A DNA stretch of 64,000 nucleotides from CAZRWD01 sp964603785 (GTDB lineage: Bacteria; Fermentibacterota; Fermentibacteria; Fermentibacterales; Fermentibacteraceae), in NCBI GenBank assembly GCA_964603785.1, contig CAZRWD010000002.1, positions 124,001 to 188,000 on the forward strand. The letters run 5' to 3'. Below, in pieces: positions 1 to 7,207 of the stretch. Position 1 is the stretch's first letter. Each line of letters opens with the position of its first letter. The position numbers and the translations under genes were made by a program. The notes beneath the pieces are model-generated. The model did not search any database. It was not told where the DNA came from and was given only the letters and a program-made list of their open reading frames with translations.

Positions 1-2
1 TG

Positions 3-755
3 TTCAACTACCAGTCCTACGAGGACAATCCCGCCGTGCTGGCCATCCTCTGCACGCGCGAGGGAACGAGCGCCACGATAATCGACAACACCCGGGATCC
101 GGTCCCGGGGGCATGGTCGTGGGGGCAGAGGCTCTTCTTCAACGAGGACGGGCAGCGGGCATGCCTCACCGGCCAGCGTCTCACCGACTTCCGGGACGAT
201 GGAGGCGACGGCGGCCAGACGGTTTCCGCGGCCGGTGAAGAGGGCCTGAACATGATGCTGCTCATACAGATCCCCCTGAAGCAGAAGACACCCCGCAACA
301 CCTGGTTCGACTGCTGCGACTGCTGCTGCGAGAGCGCCGCGGCCCCGTCGGGCGGCGCCATGGGCAGGGGGGTCTCGGACGTCGAGGAGGCCGTCATCGG
401 CCACGGCGAACTGGAGGGCCCATTCACCGAGATCGACGGGCTGAGGATAGAGCGCGACCCGGCCTTCCCGATAAGGGTCACCGTGCAGTTCTACAAGGCC
501 ACCTCGAACGGCGTCGTGACCGAGGATGACATCAGGGAGATCAACGAGCAGATCCAGAGGGTGTACGAGGATGCCTCCTACATCGGCTCGCTCGTCCTCC
601 CCGAGTACGGGACCCACAGACCGACCGACTGGGACAGGCACGAGGTCGACCGCCACCTCTACGGCTACTGGGAGGAGACCCGGCGTCAGCTGCTCCTGAG
701 GATCGGACGCCCCGACCTGATCGACGGCAACGCCTGGGACGTCACGGAAGACTGA
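3..755 (+). CDS. Unrecognised protein, 5' end outside window
   Basis: The reading frame is open from base 3 to the TGA at 753-755, so the true start lies before the window; 250 residues are visible. I do not recognise the family. The visible part is acidic and soluble, with no membrane segment. A dense cysteine cluster (Cys-Cys-Asp-Cys-Cys-Cys, encoded about 312-329) is followed by a Gly/Ala-rich linker and a C-terminal half rich in charged residues and tryptophan. Such clustered cysteines could bind metal or form disulfides, but nothing shows which. GTG at 36 is an internal in-frame start and is unlikely to be the real one. A strong hairpin follows the stop. Confidence 0.7.
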   Translation, partial: FNYQSYEDNPAVLAILCTREGTSATIIDNTRDPVPGAWSWGQRLFFNEDGQRACLTGQRLTDFRDDGGDGGQTVSAAGEEGLNMMLLIQIPLKQKTPRNTWFDCCDCCCESAAAPSGGAMGRGVSDVEEAVIGHGELEGPFTEIDGLRIERDPAFPIRVTVQFYKATSNGVVTEDDIREINEQIQRVYEDASYIGSLVLPEYGTHRPTDWDRHEVDRHLYGYWEETRRQLLLRIGRPDLIDGNAWDVTED

Positions 756-771
756 TCCCTCCCCCCCATGC

Positions 772-799
772 ACGGGCGGCTCCCCCCGGGGCCGCCCGT
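772..799 (+). terminator. Hairpin after the first gene
   Basis: A perfect 9-bp stem (772-780 with 791-799, ACGGGCGGC pairing with GCCGCCCGT) encloses a 10-base C/G-rich loop, 17 bases after the stop of the partial gene. No T-run follows, so it could be a weak or Rho-assisted terminator or an mRNA 3' end stabiliser. Confidence 0.5.
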
Positions 800-876
800 C
801 CGCATCCGGCCATCCCCCGGGGGCGGCTTGCAGCGTTCCGCCGGAACAGTCATAGATCGCCCTCGGAGGTTTCGGA

Positions 877-2106
877 GTGGAGATGTCCGCAGTCGCCGTC
901 TTCGTCCTCACATATCTCCTGATAGCAGCCAGGGAGCTCAGGTTCCTGCCCCTCGGCAGGCCCGCCGGAGCCCTTCTGGGCGCCTTCCTCATGGTGGCTT
1001 CGGGGGTGCTCACGCCGGCGGAGTCGTTCGCGGCGGTCGACTGCGACACGATCCTCCTGCTCTTCGCCATGATGCTGCTGGCCGCCTATCTCGAGGATGC
1101 CGGCCTCTTCGGTCGGATATCAGGGATCGCGCTGTCCGCCTGCAGGAGCCCGGCTGCGCTCCTGACCGCAACCAGCCTGTCCGCCGCCGTCCTCTCGGCG
1201 TTCCTCGTCAACGACACGGTATGCGTATTCATGACTCCGATCGTACTCATGACCGTGCGCAGGGCGGGGCTGAACCCGGGCCCGTTCCTCATTGCCCTGG
1301 CCACCGGCGCCAACATCGGGAGCGCGGCCACCCTGGTCGGGAACCCGCAGAACATGATGATCGGCTCGATGAGCGGATATGGTTTCGCCGCATTCGCATG
1401 GCGCTGCCTCCCGGCCGTGGCCGCGGCCCTCGCCGTGAACACGGCCCTCCTGCACGTCTACTACGGGAGGAGGCTCGGATCGGTCCCGAAGGCCGACGGA
1501 GCGGAATGCCCCGGGCATGCCGGGGGCGGGAGGATCCCCCTCGAGATCGCAGTCTCGCTGTGCGTCGTCGCAGCTCTTTTCGCGGGCCTGCACATGGGCT
1601 ACTCGGCGCTGGCCGGCGTACTCGCGCTCATGGTCGCAAGGAGGCGCAACCCGGCGGGCGTGTTCGCAAGGGTCGACTGGACCCTGCTGGTCTTCTTCGC
1701 TTCGCTCTTCATGGTGGTCGCCGGCCTGGAGAGGACGGGTCTCGTCTCCCGCGCATGGGACGGAGCAGCCCCCCTGTTCGGCTTCCACGACGCCGGGGGG
1801 CTTGCCGCCTTCAGCGCCTTCCTGGCCGCCGGATCCAACATCGTCTCGAACGTGCCCATGACGCTCCTCTCCGGACCGCACCTGGGCGTACTGGGGAACC
1901 CGGACCTGGGCTGGCCTCTGCTGGGCTTCGTGACGACCGTGGCGGGCAACCTGACGCTGGTCGGATCGGTGGCCAACATCATAGTCGCGGAGAGGGCGGG
2001 GGAGCACTACCGCCTGGGATATCTCGAATACCTCAGATTCGGCGCGGTTTCCACGGTGCTCTGTCTGGCGGCGGGGGTGCCCCTGCTGGTCCTGACCTCC
2101 GCCTGA
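877..2106 (+). CDS. ArsB/SLC13-type anion or ion permease
   Basis: A 409-residue integral membrane protein made almost entirely of hydrophobic segments (about 10-12) with short loops, typical in length for the ion transporter superfamily that includes ArsB, NhaD, CitMHS and SLC13 carriers. Two family-like signatures stand out: an Asn-Asp-Thr stretch followed by a TPIVL-like segment near residues 112-123, and a Gly/Asn-rich ATGANIGSAATLVGNPQN segment near 142-159. A matching Asn-Ile-Val-Ser-Asn-Val-Pro segment lies in the second half, consistent with an inverted-repeat fold. The GTG start at 877 is chosen because GGAGGT lies 6 bases before it; an ATG two codons later is possible. The substrate (arsenite, sulfate, dicarboxylate or sodium/proton exchange) cannot be told from sequence, and no ars or sulfate genes adjoin it. 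Confidence 0.85.
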   Translation: MEMSAVAVFVLTYLLIAARELRFLPLGRPAGALLGAFLMVASGVLTPAESFAAVDCDTILLLFAMMLLAAYLEDAGLFGRISGIALSACRSPAALLTATSLSAAVLSAFLVNDTVCVFMTPIVLMTVRRAGLNPGPFLIALATGANIGSAATLVGNPQNMMIGSMSGYGFAAFAWRCLPAVAAALAVNTALLHVYYGRRLGSVPKADGAECPGHAGGGRIPLEIAVSLCVVAALFAGLHMGYSALAGVLALMVARRRNPAGVFARVDWTLLVFFASLFMVVAGLERTGLVSRAWDGAAPLFGFHDAGGLAAFSAFLAAGSNIVSNVPMTLLSGPHLGVLGNPDLGWPLLGFVTTVAGNLTLVGSVANIIVAERAGEHYRLGYLEYLRFGAVSTVLCLAAGVPLLVLTSA

Positions 2107-2147
2107 CGGACCCCGGTTCGGAGGCAGGCAGGGGGGCACTCATGGCG

Positions 2148-2181
2148 AGGGGGCGGAAGGGATCTCTCCCTCCCGCCCCCT
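2148..2181. terminator. Bidirectional terminator between convergent genes
   Basis: A 15-bp stem with a single mismatch (2148-2162 with 2167-2181) and a TCTC loop lies between the convergent permease and glutamate dehydrogenase genes. It could serve both strands; there is no long T-run. Confidence 0.6.
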
Positions 2182-2200
2182 GAGCAACCGGTGAAGAGGT

Positions 2201-3484
2201 CTAGACCAGGCCGCGCAGCTTGGCCGCCTGGGCGACGCGCTCGATGGCGATCATGTAGGCGGCGTCACGCATGTACTCCCCACGCTTCTCGGCGAGGTCG
2301 GCCACCGCGTGGAACGCGTTGGTCATCTTGGTGTCGAGCTTGGCGAGGACCTCGTCCTTCTCCCAGTAGTAGTTCATGTTGTTCTGGACCTGCTCGAAGT
2401 AGGAGCAGGTCACGCCGCCGGCATTGCACAGGAAGTCGGGGATGACGAAGATCCCGCGCTGCTTGAGCACGATGTCGGCCTCGGGCGTGGTCGGGCCGTT
2501 GGCGCCCTCCGCCAGGATCTTCACCCTGGGGTGGATGCGGCCGGCGGTTTCGGCGTTCACCTGGTTCTCCAGCGCGCCGGGCATGAGTATGTCGGCCTCC
2601 GTGTCGATCCATGCGTCGCCCGGGAGCTTCTCGTATCCGGCGGCGATGGCCTCCTGGGCGTTCACCGTGCCGAAACGGTCGGTTATCCCCAGGAGGAACT
2701 TGAGGTCGATGCCCTCCATCCTGCGATAGGTGTAGGATGTCTGGTCCTTCTGGTCCCAGCAGGATACGCAGACGACCCTGCCGCCGTATCTGATGAAGAG
2801 GTCGGCCGCGTACTGGGCGACGTTCCCGAAGCCCTGGACGGCCATCGTGGTGCTGCGCGGGTCGATGCCCATCCTCTTCAGGGCCTCGCGGACGGTGTAC
2901 ACGACTCCGAAGCCGGTGGCCTCGGTGCGTCCCAGCGATCCGCCCACGCCCAGCGGCTTGCCTGTAATGAAGCCGGGGTACTTTCCGCCCGAGAGGGTCT
3001 CGAACTCGTCGAGCATCCAGATCATGTGCTGCCCGGTCGTCATGACGTCGGGCGCGGGCACGTCCTGCACGGGACCCACGTTCTTCCAGACCTGGCGGAC
3101 CCATCCGCGGCAGATGCGCTCCTGCTCGCCCATGGACAGCTCGTGCGGATCGCAGATGACCCCGCCCTTGCCGCCGCCCAGGGGGATGTCGACGACGGAG
3201 CACTTCCAGGTCATCCAGGTGGCGAGCGCCTTGACCGTGTCGGCGGTCTCCTGGGGGTGGAACCTGATCCCGCCCTTGCACGGGCCTCTGACGTCGCTGT
3301 GCTGGACCCGGAACCCGCGGTAGACGCGGACCGATCCGTCATCCATCCTGACGGGGATTGTGAAATGGTACTCGCGCTGGGGCCAGCGCAGGAACTCGCG
3401 AACGCCCCGCTCCAGACCCAGCTTCTCGGCCACGCCGTCGAACTGTGCCTGGGCCATGGCGAACGGGTTGAACCCCTTCTCCAC
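2201..3484 (-). CDS. gdhA: Glutamate dehydrogenase (Glu/Leu/Phe/Val family)
   Basis: 427 residues, the usual length of hexameric glutamate dehydrogenase, which interconverts glutamate with 2-oxoglutarate and ammonium using NAD(P). The substrate-side motif PLGGGKGG (residues 101-108) carries the catalytic lysine at about 106, and a second conserved lysine lies at about 94. A VPAPDVMT motif follows near 140, and a Rossmann segment VQGFGNVAQYA in the C-terminal half binds the dinucleotide. The start is GTG with AGGAGGT 7 bases upstream. A promoter-like pair sits about 90 bases upstream. In a fermenter this enzyme would feed reducing equivalents and 2-oxoglutarate from amino-acid breakdown or act in ammonium assimilation; NAD versus NADP preference is not resolved. 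Confidence 0.95.
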   Translation of the reverse strand: MEKGFNPFAMAQAQFDGVAEKLGLERGVREFLRWPQREYHFTIPVRMDDGSVRVYRGFRVQHSDVRGPCKGGIRFHPQETADTVKALATWMTWKCSVVDIPLGGGKGGVICDPHELSMGEQERICRGWVRQVWKNVGPVQDVPAPDVMTTGQHMIWMLDEFETLSGGKYPGFITGKPLGVGGSLGRTEATGFGVVYTVREALKRMGIDPRSTTMAVQGFGNVAQYAADLFIRYGGRVVCVSCWDQKDQTSYTYRRMEGIDLKFLLGITDRFGTVNAQEAIAAGYEKLPGDAWIDTEADILMPGALENQVNAETAGRIHPRVKILAEGANGPTTPEADIVLKQRGIFVIPDFLCNAGGVTCSYFEQVQNNMNYYWEKDEVLAKLDTKMTNAFHAVADLAEKRGEYMRDAAYMIAIERVAQAAKLRGLV

Positions 3485-3571
3485 TTCGACCTCCTGGAAA
3501 GATCAGAGACAGGGAGACGAAACGACAGGAGCAGCGTCCGTAGGGCGCACCCATACCCCTGTCGTGACACG

Positions 3572-3600
3572 AATATATCCGCGCCCGTGAGCGCGGGCAA
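3572..3600 (-). promoter_or_regulatory. Candidate promoter for glutamate dehydrogenase
   Basis: On the minus strand, TTGCCC (3600-3595) and TATATT (3577-3572) are separated by exactly 17 bases, about 90 bases before the gdhA start. The same -10-like hexamer recurs before other genes in this window. Inferred from sequence only. Confidence 0.45.
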
Positions 3601-3611
3601 GGCGCGATCCG

Positions 3612-4796
3612 TCAATCCCCGCCGGGACAGCAGGATCTGAAGAACGCCGTGTTCGCCAGGGCGAGGCGCACGAGATCGTCCCTCGCCGGTGCCATCCCGG
3701 CGGCAAGGGATCCGGAATCCCTCCAGGCCCTGTCCAGGAGGGCGCCGGCCTCCTCGACCCAGCCGGGCCGGCCGAGCTCCGTGCAGAGGTCCTCCAGACC
3801 GACCTCCCTCATGAACCTGCGCCCCTTGCTGGAATAGGGGAGGCTTACCGGGGGGACCCCGGCCACCACCGAGAGTATCGCCCCGTGGAGGGGCGTCGTG
3901 AGCATGATGCGGCACCGCGAGATCTCGTCCATGAACTCGCCGAGGCTGCCGGGTCTGGCCACGCGGGCACTCCCGGCGTGCCTCATCCTCGAGAGGACGG
4001 CGTCGCACATGGCATCGTCCGAATTCGACAGGGGCCCGGTATGGAAGGGGAGGATGACGACCCCGGCACCGGTGCGCTCGACATGCCTGTCCAGCAGTTC
4101 CGACCATCCGCGCGCCGTGGCCTCGTCCGGAGCCTTCGCGGCGAGTCCGAGGCGGCGCCTGGTCTCGAGGGGGAGCAGCCTGCCGGTCCTGTTCGACACG
4201 TCCCTGGGTGCGGCTCCGAGGACATCCTCCGGAGAGTGGCGGACATCCCCGCGGGCCAGGCAGAATGCCGAGTCGGCCGCCCTGAGCAGCCGGACCGGGT
4301 TCAGGCCGAGGTCCATGAGGGTCGTGGCGGAATCGGCGTCCCTGACGCTGACCCCCCTGGCGGAGCCGAGTCCGCGCCTCGTCGCGCCGGGGGTCCAGGG
4401 ACGTAGCTCGCCGCGCTGTCCGATGCCGACAAGCCATCCGAAGGAGGGCCTGCCCGCGATCCTGGCGAGTTCCAGGGGCAGCAGGTTGAAGGGGGTGTAG
4501 AGCAGCGAGGAGGAGTCCTGCACCAGCTCGCCGCCGCCGACGACCACGATGTCGGACCAGAGGACCCCCCGCAGCATCGCGGCGAGCCTGCCCCGGCGAA
4601 CGCCGAAGGGGGTGCATCCCCATTCCGTGCGGGTCCTGACAGGGTCGCCCGACATCACCCCCAGGTCGAACCCGGGGAGGAGCTGGCCTGCCTGGGCGGC
4701 GAAGACCGCGAGGTCGCCCATGTTCGACCCCGCGCTCTCGAGCTGCCCCCAGCTCGCGGAGAAGACGCGGACCCTCCGGGTGACCGCCTCAGTCAC
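3612..4796 (-). CDS. Polysaccharide pyruvyl transferase family protein
   Basis: 394 residues resembling the polysaccharide pyruvyl transferase family (WcaK/CsaB type), which adds ketal-pyruvate to surface glycans from phosphoenolpyruvate. Visible support: an N-terminal GSNMGDLAVF segment, a VVVGGGELVQDSSS loop near residue 90, a VSVRDADSA segment near 150, and late TTPLHGAILS and PYSSKGRRF segments, matching the order of conserved blocks in the family. It starts with GTG inside the end of the LonB gene (8-base overlap), so the two are translationally coupled. No other glycan genes adjoin it directly, so the acceptor is unknown. A GC-rich hairpin region follows its stop. Confidence 0.8.
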   Translation of the reverse strand: MTEAVTRRVRVFSASWGQLESAGSNMGDLAVFAAQAGQLLPGFDLGVMSGDPVRTRTEWGCTPFGVRRGRLAAMLRGVLWSDIVVVGGGELVQDSSSLLYTPFNLLPLELARIAGRPSFGWLVGIGQRGELRPWTPGATRRGLGSARGVSVRDADSATTLMDLGLNPVRLLRAADSAFCLARGDVRHSPEDVLGAAPRDVSNRTGRLLPLETRRRLGLAAKAPDEATARGWSELLDRHVERTGAGVVILPFHTGPLSNSDDAMCDAVLSRMRHAGSARVARPGSLGEFMDEISRCRIMLTTPLHGAILSVVAGVPPVSLPYSSKGRRFMREVGLEDLCTELGRPGWVEEAGALLDRAWRDSGSLAAGMAPARDDLVRLALANTAFFRSCCPGGD

Positions 4797-7167
4797 CCCT
4801 GCAGAAGCTTCTTACGATCTCGGCCATGCGCCGCAGCCTCCGGTCGGCCTCGCCGTTCACCGTTCCGGGTGGATAGACGCCGTCTATGCCGGGCTCTCCC
4901 GCGGGGACTCCCGTCAGGAGCTCCACCCCCTCGTCGATGGTCGAGACCGGATAGATGTTGAACAGCCCGCCGGAGACCGCCTCGACCACGTCGGGATCGA
5001 GCTGGAGGTGATCGATGTTCGATGCGGGTATGAGGACGCCCTGGGTTCCCGTGAGCCCCCTCCTGCTGCACACCTTGAAGAAGCCCTCGATCTTGTGGTT
5101 GACCCCGCCGATGGGCTGGATCTCGCCGTGCTGGTTGACTGATCCGGTCACGGCCAGGTCCTGCCGGAGCGGGAATCCCGACAGCGCGCTGAGGATGGCG
5201 TAGAGCTCGGTCGACGAGGCGCTGTCCCCCTCCACACCGCCATAGCTCTGCTCGATGCAGATGCTCGCGGAGAGGGAGAGGGGGTAGTCGACCGCGAACC
5301 TGCCCCTGAGGAATCCCGTGATTATGAGGACTCCCTTGGTGTGGAGGGAGCCCGACATCTCCGCCTCGCGCTCGATGTTTATCACGCCCTCGCGCCCGGC
5401 GCTGACCCTGGCCGTGACCCTCATGGGGAGCCCGAAGGAGTAGTCGACGTCCGAGAGCACGACGAGCCCGTTGATCTGTCCCACGGCGGAGCCCTCGGTG
5501 CTGATGATCATCTCGCCCTTGAGGATGTCCTCGATGGCATGGTCCTCGCCGATGGAGAGGCGGGAGCGCTTCTCGAGGACGGCCCGCCGGACGTGCGGTG
5601 CATCGACGACGGAAGAGCCCTCCTGGCGGGCCCAGTAGGCGGCCTGCCTGGCGAAGTCGGCAATGCGGCTGAACTCGGTCGAGATCTTGTCCTTCCTGTC
5701 GGCCATCCTCACGGCGCGCTCGGCGAGGGCGCCCACGGCCGCGCTGGTGAAGGGGGGCAGCTTCTCCGAGCGGGTCACGTAGACCAGGACGTTCGCGAAA
5801 TCCTTCAGGCTCATGGGGGTGAGGTCCATGTGGTCGTCGAAGTCGGCCCTGATCCTGAAGAGGAGGCTGAACTCGGGATCGCTCGAGCCGAGCATGCTGT
5901 ACAGGTAGGACGAACCGAGGAGGATCACCTTCACGTTTATCTGCACCGGTTCGGGCTGCAGGTCGACCGGATACAGGTTGAGCGGATCGTGGGGCCTGAT
6001 GACGACGGTCTGGTTTCTGAGGGTCTGCATCAGCACGGGCCAGAGGTTGGGCTGACGCAGCAGATCCATGGCATCCATGATTATGTAGCCGCCGTCGGCC
6101 TTGAGCAGCGATCCCGCGCGGATCATGGTGAAGTCGGAGTAGGGCTTGCTGTCCACCATTATCCTGTCGACGTTACCGAAGAGGCTCACGTGGTCCGGGA
6201 ACTGCTCTATCACGACGGGGCGGCCCCTCCTCCCGCTGTTGTCCACCAGCTGGTTGGCGGTGAAGAGGTAGAAGGGGTCCTCGTCGGGGCCGGGGTTGAT
6301 GAAGGATTCGAGATTCTCGAAGATGTAGCCCTTCAGGGAGTCGGCGTAGGCCACCACCTTGTCGGCGGCCTTCTCCTTGAGCCTGGCGAGTATCCCCTCG
6401 ACGGTGGGGGTCAGCAGCCTCTGGACCAGCTCCATGTCCTCGGCGCGCGCCTCCTGGTCGAACCTGTGGTTCTTCCTGAGAGCGTCGATGAGCTTCGTGA
6501 ACAGGGCCTCGTGGCTGTCGACGAACTCCCTGCGCCTGGCGGGCTCCAGCTTGCCCTCCTTCTCGAGCTGCTCGAGCTGCTCGAAGGTCACGGGCTGGCC
6601 GTCTATCATGGGCATCACGTCGGGGCGCACCTGCTCGGGGGAGACCGGTATGCTCACGATGGCGAAGCCCTTCGCGCGGGCCTCCTCGTCCAGGGCCTTC
6701 ATGACCTCCTGCTGCCTCGCCTTGAGCCTCGACTGGACGGCGCGTCTCTCCATCGCCGTCCGCTCGCTGGCCATCACGGCGGGGATGTTGCTCTTCAGGA
6801 GGCTCCTGCACTGCTCGAGGTTACCGACGAAGACCTCGCCCTCGTCCGCGGGGAACTCCAGGATCAGGGGCCTCTCGGGGTCGGTGAAGTTGTGCACGCA
6901 GACGATGTCGCGCAGGTCGTCGGTGGAGAGGTCGAGCGAGTCGAGGATCCTCTTCACGGTCGTCTCCCGCCCGGTGCCGGAGACTCCCGTCACGAACATG
7001 TTGTAGCCCAGGGACGGGATCTCGAGGGCGAGCCTCACGGCCTTCTCCGCCCTCTCCTGCCCCACGATCCTGTCCGTGGGTGCGGCACCGTCCGTACTCT
7101 CGAAGTCGAACGCATCCGCGGGGCAGCGCCATCGCAGCCTGTCGGGGCTCAGCGGTTCGGGCCTCAC
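4789..7167 (-). CDS. LonB-type ATP-dependent protease (AAA_32/Lon_C)
   Basis: About 792 residues. The N-terminal half holds a nucleotide-binding loop, GVSGTGRET, with Arg where classical Walker A has Lys, as is usual in this family. A long helical insert with charged coils follows (about residues 130-290), then an AAA+ core. The C-terminal Lon proteolytic domain has the Ser-Lys dyad: Ser about 649 in GDSASSTE and Lys about 692 in GGVNHKIEG, 43 apart as in Lon. It probably degrades regulatory or damaged proteins in the cytoplasm. GTG at 7167 is chosen because GGGGAGG precedes it by 5 bases; a longer form from TTG 7215 would overlap the upstream polymerase gene by 8 bases but lacks a clear ribosome site. 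It is co-directional with the polymerase and the pyruvyltransferase. Confidence 0.9.
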   Translation of the reverse strand: MRPEPLSPDRLRWRCPADAFDFESTDGAAPTDRIVGQERAEKAVRLALEIPSLGYNMFVTGVSGTGRETTVKRILDSLDLSTDDLRDIVCVHNFTDPERPLILEFPADEGEVFVGNLEQCRSLLKSNIPAVMASERTAMERRAVQSRLKARQQEVMKALDEEARAKGFAIVSIPVSPEQVRPDVMPMIDGQPVTFEQLEQLEKEGKLEPARRREFVDSHEALFTKLIDALRKNHRFDQEARAEDMELVQRLLTPTVEGILARLKEKAADKVVAYADSLKGYIFENLESFINPGPDEDPFYLFTANQLVDNSGRRGRPVVIEQFPDHVSLFGNVDRIMVDSKPYSDFTMIRAGSLLKADGGYIIMDAMDLLRQPNLWPVLMQTLRNQTVVIRPHDPLNLYPVDLQPEPVQINVKVILLGSSYLYSMLGSSDPEFSLLFRIRADFDDHMDLTPMSLKDFANVLVYVTRSEKLPPFTSAAVGALAERAVRMADRKDKISTEFSRIADFARQAAYWARQEGSSVVDAPHVRRAVLEKRSRLSIGEDHAIEDILKGEMIISTEGSAVGQINGLVVLSDVDYSFGLPMRVTARVSAGREGVINIEREAEMSGSLHTKGVLIITGFLRGRFAVDYPLSLSASICIEQSYGGVEGDSASSTELYAILSALSGFPLRQDLAVTGSVNQHGEIQPIGGVNHKIEGFFKVCSRRGLTGTQGVLIPASNIDHLQLDPDVVEAVSGGLFNIYPVSTIDEGVELLTGVPAGEPGIDGVYPPGTVNGEADRRLRRMAEIVRSFCRGD

Positions 7168-7207
7168 GTCATCCTCCCCTCTGTTCCTCCCGTTCTCCCG
7201 CGGGTTT

